Origin: Microbacterium sp. Marseille-Q6648
Lineage (GTDB): Bacteria > Actinomycetota > Actinomycetes > Actinomycetales > Microbacteriaceae
Assembly (NCBI RefSeq): GCF_943181415.1
Contig: NZ_CALPBZ010000006.1
Location: forward strand, 62,001-126,000
Reading direction: 5' to 3'
Length of the DNA stretch: 64,000 bases
The notes under the pieces were generated by a model. That model saw only the letters and a program-made list of their open reading frames with translations. It was not told the DNA's origin and did not search any database. The position numbers and the translations under genes are program-made. This document shows, piece by piece, positions 42,688 to 52,564 of the stretch. Positions within the stretch are counted from its first letter, which is position 1. The number at the start of each line of letters is the position of its first letter.

Positions 42688-44238
42688 TCAGAAGAAGCCC
42701 ATCGAACCCTCGGCGTACGACACCAGGAGGTTCTTGGTCTGCTGGTAGTGATCGAGCATCTTCAGGTGATTCTCGCGGCCGATGCCCGACTGCTTGTACC
42801 CGCCGAACGCCGCATGCGCGGGGTACTGGTGGTACGTGTTCGTCCACACGCGTCCGGCTTCGATGGCGCGTCCGGCGCGGTAGGCGGTGTCGCCGGAGCG
42901 GCTCCAGACGCCCGCGCCCAGACCGTAGAGGGTGTCGTTGGCGATCGAGATGCCGTCGTCGAAGTCCTGGAACGACGTCACCGAGACGACCGGCCCGAAG
43001 ATCTCCTCCTGGAAGATGCGCATGTCGTTCGTGCCCTCGAACACCGTGGGCGCGACGTAGAAGCCGTCCGACAGGTCGCCGCCGAGGTCGACCCGCTCGC
43101 CTCCGGTGAGCAGCTTCGCCCCGCCTGCCTTGCCGATGTCGATGTAGCTGAGGATCTTCTCGAGCTGGTCGTTGGACGCCTGGGCGCCGATCATCGTCTC
43201 GGGGTCGAGCGGGTTGCCCTGCCGGATCTTCGACACCCGCTCGAGGCCGTCGCCGAGGAACCGGTCGTAGATCGAGCGCTGGATGAGCGCGCGCGACGGG
43301 CACGTGCAGACCTCGCCCTGGTTGAGCGCGAAGAAGCTGAAGCCCTCGAGCGCCTTGTCGTAGTACGCATCCGACGTGTCACGGGCGACGTCGTCGAAGA
43401 ACACGTTGGCGCTCTTCCCGCCGAGTTCGAGCGTGACGGGGATGAGGTTCTGCGAGGCGTACTGCATGATGAGGCGGCCCGTGGTGGTCTCGCCGGTGAA
43501 CGCGACCTTGCGGATGCGCTTGTGCTGAGCGAGCGGGGCACCGGCCTCGATGCCGAACCCGTTGACGATGTTCACCACACCGGCCGGCAGCAGGTCGCCG
43601 ATGATCTCGAAGAGGAACAGGATCGACGCGGGCGTCTGCTCTGCGGGCTTGAGAACGACGCAGTTGCCGGCGGCGAGGGCCGGGGCGAGCTTCCATGTGG
43701 CCATGAGGATCGGGAAGTTCCACGGGATGATCTGGCCGACCACGCCGAGCGGCTCGTGGAAGTGGTACGCGACGGTGTCGTCGTCGAGCTGGCTGAGCGA
43801 GCCCTCCTGCGCCCGCAGCACCCCGGCGAAGTACCGGAAGTGGTCGACGGCCAGAGGGATGTCGGCGGCGAGCGTCTCGCGGACCGGCTTGCCGTTCTCC
43901 CAGGTCTCGGCGACCGCGATCTTCTCGAGGTTCTGCTCGATGCGGTCGGCGATCCTGTTGAGGATGACGGCGCGCTCGGCAGGGGTCGTCCGCTTCCACG
44001 ACGCGAACGCCTGCCATGCGACCTCGACGGCCCGGTCGACGTCTTCGACGGTGCCGCGGCCGACCTCGCAGAACGGCTTGCCGTTGACCGGCGAGATGTT
44101 CTCGAAGTACTGGCCTTTGATCGGCTCGACGAACTCGCCGCCGATGTAGTGGCCGTAGCGGGGGCGGTAGTCCGCGACCGATCCGCGCTGGCCCGGGGCT
44201 GCGTAGACGCTCGAGACGCCTTCTTCGACGATGGTCAT
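42688..44238 (-). CDS. NAD-dependent aldehyde dehydrogenase (acetaldehyde type)
   Basis: 516 residues from ATG 44238. The NAD-binding [20 protein letters not shown] region, [15 protein letters not shown] and catalytic C311 in [11 protein letters not shown] are present; the second cysteine at 313 is typical of the ExaC/AldB-type subgroup. The N-terminus [20 protein letters not shown] and the C-terminal [10 protein letters not shown] complete the enzyme. It oxidises aldehydes such as acetaldehyde to acids. With the divergent alcohol dehydrogenase it forms an alcohol-oxidation module under the GAF regulator. Confidence 0.94.
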   Translation of the reverse strand: MTIVEEGVSSVYAAPGQRGSVADYRPRYGHYIGGEFVEPIKGQYFENISPVNGKPFCEVGRGTVEDVDRAVEVAWQAFASWKRTTPAERAVILNRIADRIEQNLEKIAVAETWENGKPVRETLAADIPLAVDHFRYFAGVLRAQEGSLSQLDDDTVAYHFHEPLGVVGQIIPWNFPILMATWKLAPALAAGNCVVLKPAEQTPASILFLFEIIGDLLPAGVVNIVNGFGIEAGAPLAQHKRIRKVAFTGETTTGRLIMQYASQNLIPVTLELGGKSANVFFDDVARDTSDAYYDKALEGFSFFALNQGEVCTCPSRALIQRSIYDRFLGDGLERVSKIRQGNPLDPETMIGAQASNDQLEKILSYIDIGKAGGAKLLTGGERVDLGGDLSDGFYVAPTVFEGTNDMRIFQEEIFGPVVSVTSFQDFDDGISIANDTLYGLGAGVWSRSGDTAYRAGRAIEAGRVWTNTYHQYPAHAAFGGYKQSGIGRENHLKMLDHYQQTKNLLVSYAEGSMGFF

Positions 44239-44293
44239 GTGCTGTCTCCTTCGACGTGCTCGCGACGGTCCTCGTCGCGTGTGGTCGAAGGTA

Positions 44294-44325
44294 GAGGGCG
44301 CAACGTTGCAGAACGTTGCGCCCTC
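44294..44325. promoter_or_regulatory. Perfect 14-bp dyad between the GAF regulator and ALDH genes
   Basis: GAGGGCGCAACGTT (44294-44307) pairs perfectly with AACGTTGCGCCCTC (44312-44325) over a 4-base loop. It also contains the palindrome GCAACGTTGC. It sits 55 bp upstream of the ALDH start. It is either an activator/operator site or the terminator of the regulator gene; there is no T-run. Confidence 0.6.
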
Positions 44326-44357
44326 CGCGGCGGTGCGGACCCGGAGGAGACGACGCG

Positions 44358-45701
44358 TCAGCCGGACTCGTCGGCTTCCCACCGCTCGAGCCGCGCCACG
44401 ATAGCGGCGCGCCTCGGCGACCGAGGCGGGAGCATCTGCAGGCACAGCCGCCAGAGATCGGGGTCCTCGGCCGCGGCATCCGTCTCGGCATACGCCAGGA
44501 GGACCTCGACCGACGCCTCGGACATCAGCGCCTCGCGCAGGGTCGTTCGCATGGTGTCGCGCAGCTCGTCAACCCCGGGTGCGATCGAGTCGGGCAGCAC
44601 GTCGCCGCGGTAGGCCGCGAGCGCGACGCGATGGGCCCCGCGGTCCAGCAGCGACAGCACCTGCTGCGCGTCGGTCTCGAGGTCGGCGGTGAGGCGGTAG
44701 GGGCGGGATGCCGGGACGAGCGCGGGCGCGGACTTCGCCAGTGCCCGGCGCAGCCGCACCATCTCGGGGCGGAGCGTGTCCGCGGCATCCGGATCGCCGT
44801 AGACGAGCTCGCCGAGCCGTTCGGCGGACAGGCCCTGGCGATGTGTGGCGAGCATGAGCAGGATCTCGGCGTGCCGGGTGGTCAGTTCAATGGTGGTGGC
44901 GGGGGATCCGTCGGCGGCGCCGGCGAGTTCGAGCAGACCCCGGTCGCGCCCGAGCACGCGCAGCGTCGCACGGTCGGTCTCGACCCGCGGTGCGTTTCGG
45001 CGCGGGCGGGAGCGGCTCTGGGCACGTTCGCGCAGCCGGGCGACCATGAGCTCCCCTTCGATCGCCCGAGCGGTGGCGTCGACGAGCAGCTGCGCCTGGG
45101 GGCTGACCGCCTCGGTGCCGCCCGTGACATCGATGACCCCGAGGATGCGGCGCGTCTCGGGATCATGGACGGGAGCCGCGGTGCACGACCAGGGCTGGAC
45201 CAGCCGGTTGAAGTGTTCGGCGCCGTGGATCTGCACCGACCGGTCGAGCCGCAGGGCGGTGCCCGGAGCCGCGGTGCCCACGGCGTCTTCCGACCAGTTG
45301 GCACCCTCGACGAAGCCCATGTCCCCGGTGAGTGCGCGGATGGAGTGGTCGCCCTCGACCCACAGCAGCCGGCCGGCCGCGTCGCCGACGGCCACCACGA
45401 CGCCGGACCGGCTCGCCTCGCCCGGCAGCAGCAGCCCGCGCACCATGTCGATCACGCCGGCCAGCGGGTGAGCCCGCCGGTACTCGTCGAGTTCGTCGGC
45501 CGAGAGGTCGAGCGGCGGAAGGGCCTCGGCGCCGACCAGCTGCGCGAGCGCGCGACGCCACGAATCCCGCACGAGGGGCCGGACGTCGAGCAGACGCCGG
45601 TCGGCGTCGTTGCCGGCGAGGATCTCTTCGTGCGCACGCTCGATGAGCAGACGGGAGGTCTCGGGCGACACCTCGCGTCGGGGCGACCACGGCGATGACA
45701 T
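44358..45701 (-). CDS. GAF-domain transcriptional regulator of alcohol/aldehyde oxidation
   Basis: 447 residues from ATG 45701. Residues 80-210 are an AcoR-type GAF sensor ([15 protein letters not shown], the [19 protein letters not shown] loop and [20 protein letters not shown]). A winged-helix DNA-binding part follows ([20 protein letters not shown] and the [20 protein letters not shown] segment) instead of the AAA and Fis domains of true AcoR. Divergent from the alcohol dehydrogenase and upstream of ALDH, it probably senses an alcohol or aldehyde. Confidence 0.85.
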   Translation of the reverse strand: MSSPWSPRREVSPETSRLLIERAHEEILAGNDADRRLLDVRPLVRDSWRRALAQLVGAEALPPLDLSADELDEYRRAHPLAGVIDMVRGLLLPGEASRSGVVVAVGDAAGRLLWVEGDHSIRALTGDMGFVEGANWSEDAVGTAAPGTALRLDRSVQIHGAEHFNRLVQPWSCTAAPVHDPETRRILGVIDVTGGTEAVSPQAQLLVDATARAIEGELMVARLRERAQSRSRPRRNAPRVETDRATLRVLGRDRGLLELAGAADGSPATTIELTTRHAEILLMLATHRQGLSAERLGELVYGDPDAADTLRPEMVRLRRALAKSAPALVPASRPYRLTADLETDAQQVLSLLDRGAHRVALAAYRGDVLPDSIAPGVDELRDTMRTTLREALMSEASVEVLLAYAETDAAAEDPDLWRLCLQMLPPRSPRRAAIVARLERWEADESG

Positions 45702-45844
45702 GCGGCTCCGATCGGCGTCGGTGGAGCGTGCGTCAAGTGTAGGGGGCGGATGCCGCAGGGTAGGCGGCCGGACGACGGGACGGAAGACCCTGTCCGCGCC
45801 GGCTGCGGAATGTGAGTCTGAGATCACCCACGAAAGGAGTCGCC

Positions 45845-46879
45845 ATGAAGGCTGTGCAGTACCGAGAGATCGGCAAGGGACCCGAGGTCGTCGAGGTCGA
45901 CGTGCCCGAACCCGGTCCGGGACAGATCCGACTCAAGGTGACCGCCGCAGGGCTCTGCCACTCCGACTGGTTCGTCATGGACCTCCCCGAGGAGCAGTAC
46001 ATCTACGGCCTGCCGCTCACCCTCGGCCACGAGGGCGCCGGCATCGTCGACAAGCTCGGCGAGGGCGTCGAGGGCATCGAGGTCGGCGGCTCCTACGCCG
46101 TCTACGGACCCTGGGGCTGCGGACTCTGCCACGCCTGCTCGCGCGGCGCCGAGAACTACTGCCCGCACGCGGCGGAGCTGGGCATCGCCCCTCCGGGACT
46201 CGGCGCGCCGGGAGCCATGGCCGAGTACCTGATCGTCGACGACAAGCGCCACCTCATCCCCCTAGGAGACCTCGATCCGGTCGAGACGGTGTCGCTGACG
46301 GATGCCGGACTGACGCCGTACCACGCCATCAAGAACGCGCTCCCGAAACTCGTCCCCGGATCCACCGCCGTCGTGATCGGGGTCGGCGGGCTCGGCCACG
46401 TCGGCGTGCAGATCATCCGCGCCATCAGCCAGGCGCGCGTGATCGCGCTGGACCTCAGCGACGAGAAGCTCGCCCTGGCCCGCGAAGTCGGCGCCCACGA
46501 CATCGTCGTGTCGGGGCCGGATGCCGCGGAACGGGTGCGCGACCTCACGAACGGCCTCGGCGCCGACGTCGTGTTCGACTTCGTGGGCGCACAGCCCACC
46601 CTCGACACTGCTCGCGCCGTCGTCGCGGTGGACGGACACATCGAGATCGTCGGCATCGGCGGCGGACTGCTGCCGACCGGGTTCTTCTCGACGCCGTTCG
46701 GGGCCTCGGCCCGCGCACCCTACTGGGGCACGCGCTCGGAGCTGATGGAAGTGCTCGACCTCGCCCGGTCGGGTGCCGTGTCGGTGCACGTGGAACAGTT
46801 CGGCATCGACGACGCCGTCGCCGCGTACGGCAAGCTGCACGACGGAACGGTCCGCGGCCGCGCGGTGATCGTGCCGTAA
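45845..46879 (+). CDS. Zinc-dependent alcohol dehydrogenase
   Basis: 344 residues from ATG 45845 (AAAGGAG upstream). Catalytic zinc ligands C38 (GLCHSD) and H62 (GHEG) and four structural cysteines (C92, C95, C98, C106) are present. The Rossmann glycines are in IGVGGLGHVG. It converts primary alcohols to aldehydes with NAD, providing the substrate of the ALDH at 42688. It is divergent from the GAF regulator, whose site probably lies in 45702-45844. Confidence 0.93.
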   Translation: MKAVQYREIGKGPEVVEVDVPEPGPGQIRLKVTAAGLCHSDWFVMDLPEEQYIYGLPLTLGHEGAGIVDKLGEGVEGIEVGGSYAVYGPWGCGLCHACSRGAENYCPHAAELGIAPPGLGAPGAMAEYLIVDDKRHLIPLGDLDPVETVSLTDAGLTPYHAIKNALPKLVPGSTAVVIGVGGLGHVGVQIIRAISQARVIALDLSDEKLALAREVGAHDIVVSGPDAAERVRDLTNGLGADVVFDFVGAQPTLDTARAVVAVDGHIEIVGIGGGLLPTGFFSTPFGASARAPYWGTRSELMEVLDLARSGAVSVHVEQFGIDDAVAAYGKLHDGTVRGRAVIVP

Positions 46880-46882
46880 CCG

Positions 46883-47063
46883 CGTTTCGTCTCGCTTCGC
46901 TCGCTCAACGCCCGGGGGTGGCGGCCATCGTGCCGTGCCGGCATTTCGTCTCGCTTCGCTCGCTCAACGTCCGAGGGCGGCGGCCGCTCCGAAGAGGGGC
47001 GGCTTCCCGCTCAGCGCGGGTTCCGGACGTTGAGCGAGGGAGCGGAGCGACCGAGACGAAACG
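46883..47063. repeat. Repeated TCTCGCTTCGCTCGCTCAACG units, two direct and one inverted
   Basis: The 21-bp tail of a 27-28-bp unit ending TCGCTCGCTCAACG occurs at 46883-46910 and 46943-46969. An inverted, slightly longer copy (CGTTGAGCGAGGGAGCGG...) is at 47028-47063. The inverted pair fills the intergenic region between the convergent ADH and cca genes and can form a stem. It may terminate both genes; I expect other copies in this genome. Confidence 0.65.
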
Positions 47064-47066
47064 CGC

Positions 47067-48518
47067 TCAGTCCCCGGAGCTCCGGCCCGCCCACCAGGCG
47101 CGCAGCCGCTCCTCGGCGGCCTCGGGCCCGATGATGCCCTCGTCCAGCCGGATGTCGAGCAGGTACCGGTATGCCTCACCGACCTCGCGGCCGGGGCGGA
47201 TGCCCAGCACCTCCTGGATGCGGTTGCCGTCCAGCTCGGGCCGCATGGCCTCGAGCTCCTCCTGCGCGGCGAGCTCGTCGATGCGGCGCTCGATGTCGTC
47301 GTAAGCCGTGCGCAACCGGGTCGCCTTGCGCTTGTTGCGCGTGGTGACGTCGGCGCGCGTGAGGATGTGCAGGCGCTCCAGGTCGCCCTCCGCATCCCGC
47401 ACGTAGCGCCGCACGGCCGAATCGGTCCACGCGCCCTCGGCGTAGCCGAAGAAGCGCAGGTGCAGCTCGATCAGGTGCGACACGGCGCGGATCGTCTCGG
47501 AGTCGAAGCGCAGCGCGTTCAGCCGCTTCTTCGCCAGCCGGGCGCCCTTGATGTCGTGGTGGTGGAAGGTGACCCCACCCCCGGGTTCGAGCCGCCGCGT
47601 CGCCGGCTTGCCGATGTCGTGCAGCAGGGCCGCCAGGCGCAGGGGGACGTCGGGCGCGGCATCCGGATGCCGGGTCTGCTCGAGCGCGATCGCCTGACGC
47701 AGCACCGTGAGCGAGTGATCGTACACGTCTTTGTGGTGGTGGTGCTCGTCGACCTCGAGCCGCAGCGCGGGGATCTCGGGGAGGAACTCGTCCATGAGGC
47801 CGGTGTCGACCATGAGCCGGATGCCGCGGACCGGATCGGCCGTCTGCAGCAGTCGCACGAGCTCGCCCTGGATGCGCTCGGGGCTGACGATCGACAGTGT
47901 CTGACGCAGCCGCGCCATGGCCTCGACGGTGGCATCGTCGACGTCGAACTCGAGCTGCGACGCGAAACGCGCGGCCCGCAGCATCCGCAGGGGGTCGTCG
48001 CCGAAGCTCACGCCGGGGTCGGCGGGGGTCCGCAGCCGTCGGGCGATGAGATCCTCGACACCGCCGGTCGGGTCGACGAGCGCCTTGGCGGGCACGCGCA
48101 GCGCCATCGCGTTGACGGTGAAGTCGCGCCGCACGAGGTCGCCCTCGAGGGTGTCGCCGAACTCGACGGTCGGCTTGCGCGTGGTGCCGTCGTAGCTGTC
48201 GGCGCGGAACGTCGTGATCTCGACCTGCTCGGTGCGTCCGCCGGTCGAGCGCACGCGAGCGCCGATCGTTCCGAACGCGCGGCCGATGTCCCACTGGGCG
48301 GTCGAGATCGGCGTGACGATCCGCAGGATGTCGTCGGGGCGGGCGTCGGTGGTGAAATCGAGGTCGTGCGTCTCGCGGCCCAGCAGCGCGTCACGCACCG
48401 GTCCTCCGACGATCGCAAGATCGAAGCCGGCATCGGCGAAGGCCGCAGCGACCGTCGCGACGATCGGCGACTCGGCGAGCGCGCCGAGGCGCGCGACACC
48501 CTCGGCCATGTTGAGCAT
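47067..48518 (-). CDS. CCA tRNA nucleotidyltransferase
   Basis: 483 residues from ATG 48518. IVGGPVRDALLGRETHDLDF is the class II nucleotidyltransferase signature with metal aspartates D52 and D54. RRDFTVNAMAL and DPLRMLRAARFASQ follow. An HD domain (VYDHSLTVLRQAI, LAALLHDIGKPATRR) is present as in other actinobacteria. It adds or repairs the 3'-CCA end of tRNAs. Start of the conserved oriC-flank block. Confidence 0.95.
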   Translation of the reverse strand: MLNMAEGVARLGALAESPIVATVAAAFADAGFDLAIVGGPVRDALLGRETHDLDFTTDARPDDILRIVTPISTAQWDIGRAFGTIGARVRSTGGRTEQVEITTFRADSYDGTTRKPTVEFGDTLEGDLVRRDFTVNAMALRVPAKALVDPTGGVEDLIARRLRTPADPGVSFGDDPLRMLRAARFASQLEFDVDDATVEAMARLRQTLSIVSPERIQGELVRLLQTADPVRGIRLMVDTGLMDEFLPEIPALRLEVDEHHHHKDVYDHSLTVLRQAIALEQTRHPDAAPDVPLRLAALLHDIGKPATRRLEPGGGVTFHHHDIKGARLAKKRLNALRFDSETIRAVSHLIELHLRFFGYAEGAWTDSAVRRYVRDAEGDLERLHILTRADVTTRNKRKATRLRTAYDDIERRIDELAAQEELEAMRPELDGNRIQEVLGIRPGREVGEAYRYLLDIRLDEGIIGPEAAEERLRAWWAGRSSGD

Positions 48519-48570
48519 GGCTTCCAGCCTACCGAGGCGCCGCGCAGGGCTCCTGCCGATGCCGGGGCGG

Positions 48571-50106
48571 TCAGTCCTGCGCGAAGGTGAGGATGCCGGT
48601 CACCAGCAGGTCGCGCACGCGTGGCAGCAGCTCGCGGCGCAGCCTCGGCGCATCGGCGTCGAGCAGCTGCGCGATGGCGTCGATCAGCACGCCCAGAGCG
48701 AGGTCGCCGTCGCAGGCGCCGACGAGTGCGGCCAGACCCGGGTCGACCGACAGGGTACGTGCGAAGCCGCCGCCCTGCCGGAGTTCGATGACGGTGGGGT
48801 CGGCCTCTCCGGGCATGTGGTGCCGCGCCTCGGTCACCTCGGGCGCGACCGCCAGCACCGCCGCGGCGAGCGCCTCGTCCGACATCGCCGCCGCCCGGTC
48901 GTGTGCGGCCAGCGCAGCCGCGAGGTGCGCGCCGAGTCCGTCGGCGACGGGATGCGACAGAGCCTCGTACCGCGCGAGCGTCGGCACACCCGACACCGGT
49001 CGGCGCAGCAGCAGGTAGCCGAAGCCGATGGCGGTGACGCCGCGCTCCTCGAAATCCACGAGCCAGGCATCCAGCATCCGGGCGTGTTCGGGCGTGCCGG
49101 GTACGGTGCCTCCGTCGCGCACCCACAGCTGCGCGTACGCGAGCGGGTCGAGTGACTCGCGCTCGACGATCCACGCGTCCAGCGGCACGTCCGAGGACTC
49201 GACCCACGCACGCACCCGGTCGAGCCCGGCCCGCCCGTCGCGCGACTCCCAGTTGCCGAGCAGCTGCGCCACCCCGCCCGGCGCGAGGTGCGCCCCGACG
49301 CCGCGGACGACCGCGGCCACCAGGTCGTCGCCGTCCATGCCGCCGTCACGGTATTCGTACCTCGGCACGCCGGCCACGCGCGGGGTGATCACGAACGGCG
49401 GATTCGACACGATCCGGTCGAACACCTCGCCCGCCACCGGCTCGAACAGACTGCCCTCGCGCACGTCGATGTCGTCCACACCGTTCAGCAGGGCGTTCAG
49501 CCGCGTGAAGCGCAGCGCGCGCCGTGAGATGTCGGTGGCGATCACCTCGTCGACGTCGCGCCGCGCCCGCAGCGATTGGATGCCGCAGCCGGCGCCGAGA
49601 TCCAGCGCGCGGTGCGCCGCCGTCGGCAGTTGGAGCCCCGCGAGCGTCAACGACGCCCCTCCCACTCCGAGCACATGGTCCTCGGCGATCGGCCCGCCGA
49701 GCGCGGCCTCATCGAGGTCGCTCGCGATCCACCACTGTCCGGCGCCCCGCTCGTCGGCGAACGACTGCGGCCGAAGGAGCGCGGTGGGAACGCACTCGTC
49801 GTGCTCCCGTCGCGCGAGTCCCAGGCGGACCAGGCCCGCGGTGCGCGTGCGGGGAAGGGCGCGATCGACGGATGCCGGGGGTTGCGGCATCCCCAGCATC
49901 AGGGTGCGGGCGAGAACGGCAAGTGCGTCGTCGCGATCGGCGATGGCGCGGAGGGCGGGTTCGCGGAGTCCGCGGGCGATGGCGTCGTCAGCGAGAGGCC
50001 CCCACGCGGTGCGCACCGCTTCGGAGTGGTAGCCGGCGGCGGCGAGGTCGGCGGCGAGCGCGGCGCACAGGTCGGCGTCTGGTTCGGGGAGCACGAATCC
50101 ATTCAA
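48571..50106 (-). CDS. N6-type SAM methyltransferase with winged N-terminal region
   Basis: 511 residues. The track start is the TTG at 50106; the GTG at 50094 is an alternative and neither has a strong ribosome-binding site. Motif I is ALDLGAGCGIQSLRAR (near residue 168), and IVSNPPFVI (near 228) is the N-(D/N)PP(Y/F) motif of amino-methyltransferases. The N-terminal 150 residues are a helical or winged domain, and the C-terminal 150 residues form a second mixed domain. The arrangement resembles actinobacterial RsmC/HemK-like proteins. It probably modifies rRNA, DNA or a protein. Confidence 0.85.
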   Translation of the reverse strand: MNGFVLPEPDADLCAALAADLAAAGYHSEAVRTAWGPLADDAIARGLREPALRAIADRDDALAVLARTLMLGMPQPPASVDRALPRTRTAGLVRLGLARREHDECVPTALLRPQSFADERGAGQWWIASDLDEAALGGPIAEDHVLGVGGASLTLAGLQLPTAAHRALDLGAGCGIQSLRARRDVDEVIATDISRRALRFTRLNALLNGVDDIDVREGSLFEPVAGEVFDRIVSNPPFVITPRVAGVPRYEYRDGGMDGDDLVAAVVRGVGAHLAPGGVAQLLGNWESRDGRAGLDRVRAWVESSDVPLDAWIVERESLDPLAYAQLWVRDGGTVPGTPEHARMLDAWLVDFEERGVTAIGFGYLLLRRPVSGVPTLARYEALSHPVADGLGAHLAAALAAHDRAAAMSDEALAAAVLAVAPEVTEARHHMPGEADPTVIELRQGGGFARTLSVDPGLAALVGACDGDLALGVLIDAIAQLLDADAPRLRRELLPRVRDLLVTGILTFAQD

Positions 50107-50202
50107 CCGCGCCGGGCCTCGGAAGGCTCAGAGGAAGCGTTCCGTAGAATCGCACCTGATCGTGCGGTCCGGTCCGGATTTCGCACAGAAGCGAACCTGG
50201 TC

Positions 50203-52482
50203 ATGACCGTCACCCTCCCTCTTCCTCGCCGCGCCGCGCGCCGGGCTCTGGCGACGGTCGCGGTGGTGACGGCTCTCGTGCTGGCCCCCGTCGTCACTGG
50301 GCCGGCTTCCGGGGCGGAGGGCGCTGCGGTGTCCGGGTCTGTGGTGTCTGGGACTGCAGCGGGGGGCGCAGCCACTGCCGGAGCGGCGACCTTGTCCGAC
50401 ACGGCCACGGCGACCCCGGTTCCCGCCCCGACACCGTCGATCGCCGCGACTCCCGGCGCCACCCCGACTCCGACGCCGACACCGACCGCCGTGCTCTCCG
50501 CCGACGCCGTCGCGTTCACGCTCGCCCCCGTCGGCAACGGCATCCTCGAGGCCGGGCAGAATCTCACCGCGTCGGTGAGCCTCGCGAACGAGGCGAGCGT
50601 CGCCGTCGCCGGAACCGACGTCGCCCTGTTCCTCGGCACCCGCCCGCTGGCGAATCGCGCAGCCCTGGCATCGTGGCTGGGCGGCGAGACGAGCCGCGTG
50701 GCCACGCGCGAGGTCGCCGAGACCGTCTTCGAGCCGCTCCTGGCCGGCGAGGCCGTGGTGCGGGGGCTCACCGTCGAGGCAGACGACCCCGCGCTGCGAG
50801 GCCTCGATCCCGGCGTGTACCCGCTCGTCGCCTCGTTCACCGCCGGCGACGACGTCGTGTCGTCGACGAGCGTCATCACCGTTCCCGACCCCGAGGCCGA
50901 GACCGTCGACGTCGGCCTTGTCGTGCCCCTGACCGCCGGCGCCCTCACCGAGGGGATGCTGACCGCCGAAGAGCTCGAGACCCTCACCGCTCCCGGTGGC
51001 GCACTCACCGACCAGCTCGACGCGGTCGACGGATCGGACGCCATCCTCGCGGTCGACCCGGCGATCGCCGCGGCCGTCCGCGTCCTCGGCATCGCCGCTC
51101 CCGAGACCGCCCGCGAGTGGCTCGCCCGACTCGAGGCGCTCCCGAACCCCCGCTTCGCGCTGCAGTTCGGCGATGCCGATGTCGCGGTGCAGCTCGCGGC
51201 CGGAACCGGCACCCCCCTGCAGCCCCGCGCGCTCACCGCCTACATCGACCCCGAGAACTTCGTCGGCGTGCCCGAGCCGACGGCCCTTCCGACGCCCACC
51301 CCCACGCCGACGTCCGACCCCGAGACGCCGGCGGTTCCCGATCTGGACGCCCTCCTCGCCGTCGGCGAGGCCCGAGCCGACGTGTATTGGCCGGCGCGCG
51401 GCACGGCCCCCGACGGCGTCGTGGCCGAGCTCGGTGGTCTGGGCGACGACGAGACCGCTTCGCTCACGCTGCTGAACTCCCGTGCAACCCGTCAGGGCGC
51501 CGATGGCCGAACCGTCCCCGCTCGGGGTTCGGCGGGCGACGCCGCCGTGATCGTCTACGACGCCGACATCTCTGCCGCGCTCACCGAGGCTGCGGCGCTC
51601 GACGAGACCCTGCCGCGCGGCGCCGCCCTCACGGCCGCCACGGCCCACCTGGCGTTCGCCGCCGACGAGGCGGGCGGGCGACCTGTGGCCATCGCGCTCG
51701 ACAGGTCCACCGAGAGGTCGCGTGTGGGGCTCGGCACCGCCATCACCGCGGTGACGGATGCGCCCGGCGTGCGCGCCGTCGACCTCGACACGCTCACGGA
51801 CGCTGCACCCCGTCCGGTTGCGATCGCCGACAGCGACACCGACGAGGAACGCCGCGCTGCGGCATCCGCTCTCTTCGCCGCGGAAGAGGACCTCGCCCGC
51901 TTCGCGACCATCCTCGACGACTCGAGCCTGCTGACCGGCCCCGAACGGGCCGAGATCCTGCAGCTGCTGGGCACCGCGTGGCTGAGCCAGCCGTTCGCGT
52001 TCGACGTCGCCGTCGCCGAGCACCGCCTCGCCACCCGGGCGACGATCGGATCGGTCGAGCTGCTGCCCACGAGCGACATCACCCTCGCCGGCTCGACCGC
52101 CGACCTGCGGTTCTGGGTGCGCAACGACCTGCCCTATCCGGTCGAGCTGGTGCTGTACGCCTCGCCCGACGACCTGCGCCTGAATGTGCAGCGCGCGACG
52201 CCGATCATCGCGACCGCGCAGAGCAACACCCGCGTCGTGGTGCCGGTGCAGGCCCGGCTGGGCAGCGGTGACGTCGCGCTCGACCTGCAGCTGCGGAGCC
52301 CGTCGGCCATCGCCGTCGGCTCGGCCGAACGCGTGAACGTCGATGTGCGCGCCGAGTGGGAGGGCGTCGGGATCGTCGCGCTGAGCGTCATCGTCGGAGT
52401 GATGCTGGTGCTCGGCGCCATCCGCACGGTGCTGCGCGTGCGCGCGCGACGGGCACGGCGGGCTGAGGTTACGCGCGGCTGA
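50203..52482 (+). CDS. DUF6049-type secreted membrane-anchored protein
   Basis: 759 residues from ATG 50203. A Sec signal (ALATVAVVTALVLAPVVTGP) precedes an Ala/Thr/Pro-rich part; large extracellular domains follow, and a C-terminal membrane helix (VGIVALSVIVGVMLVLGAIR) ends in a basic tail. Proteins of this type lie in the oriC flank of actinobacteria next to murJ and are thought to take part in envelope biogenesis. Here murJ is missing and trxB follows after 82 bp. Confidence 0.83.
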   Translation: MTVTLPLPRRAARRALATVAVVTALVLAPVVTGPASGAEGAAVSGSVVSGTAAGGAATAGAATLSDTATATPVPAPTPSIAATPGATPTPTPTPTAVLSADAVAFTLAPVGNGILEAGQNLTASVSLANEASVAVAGTDVALFLGTRPLANRAALASWLGGETSRVATREVAETVFEPLLAGEAVVRGLTVEADDPALRGLDPGVYPLVASFTAGDDVVSSTSVITVPDPEAETVDVGLVVPLTAGALTEGMLTAEELETLTAPGGALTDQLDAVDGSDAILAVDPAIAAAVRVLGIAAPETAREWLARLEALPNPRFALQFGDADVAVQLAAGTGTPLQPRALTAYIDPENFVGVPEPTALPTPTPTPTSDPETPAVPDLDALLAVGEARADVYWPARGTAPDGVVAELGGLGDDETASLTLLNSRATRQGADGRTVPARGSAGDAAVIVYDADISAALTEAAALDETLPRGAALTAATAHLAFAADEAGGRPVAIALDRSTERSRVGLGTAITAVTDAPGVRAVDLDTLTDAAPRPVAIADSDTDEERRAAASALFAAEEDLARFATILDDSSLLTGPERAEILQLLGTAWLSQPFAFDVAVAEHRLATRATIGSVELLPTSDITLAGSTADLRFWVRNDLPYPVELVLYASPDDLRLNVQRATPIIATAQSNTRVVVPVQARLGSGDVALDLQLRSPSAIAVGSAERVNVDVRAEWEGVGIVALSVIVGVMLVLGAIRTVLRVRARRARRAEVTRG

Positions 52483-52564
52483 CCATCCGGCGACGCACAG
52501 GGGATGCGGAATGCCCCGCCGTTACCATGTGTTGAGCACTGGGTACCAAGCGAAAGGGGCGCAC

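Noticed and set aside
50128-52023. A 631-codon open frame opposite the DUF6049 gene
   Set aside because: It lacks any recognisable domain and is a codon-bias shadow.
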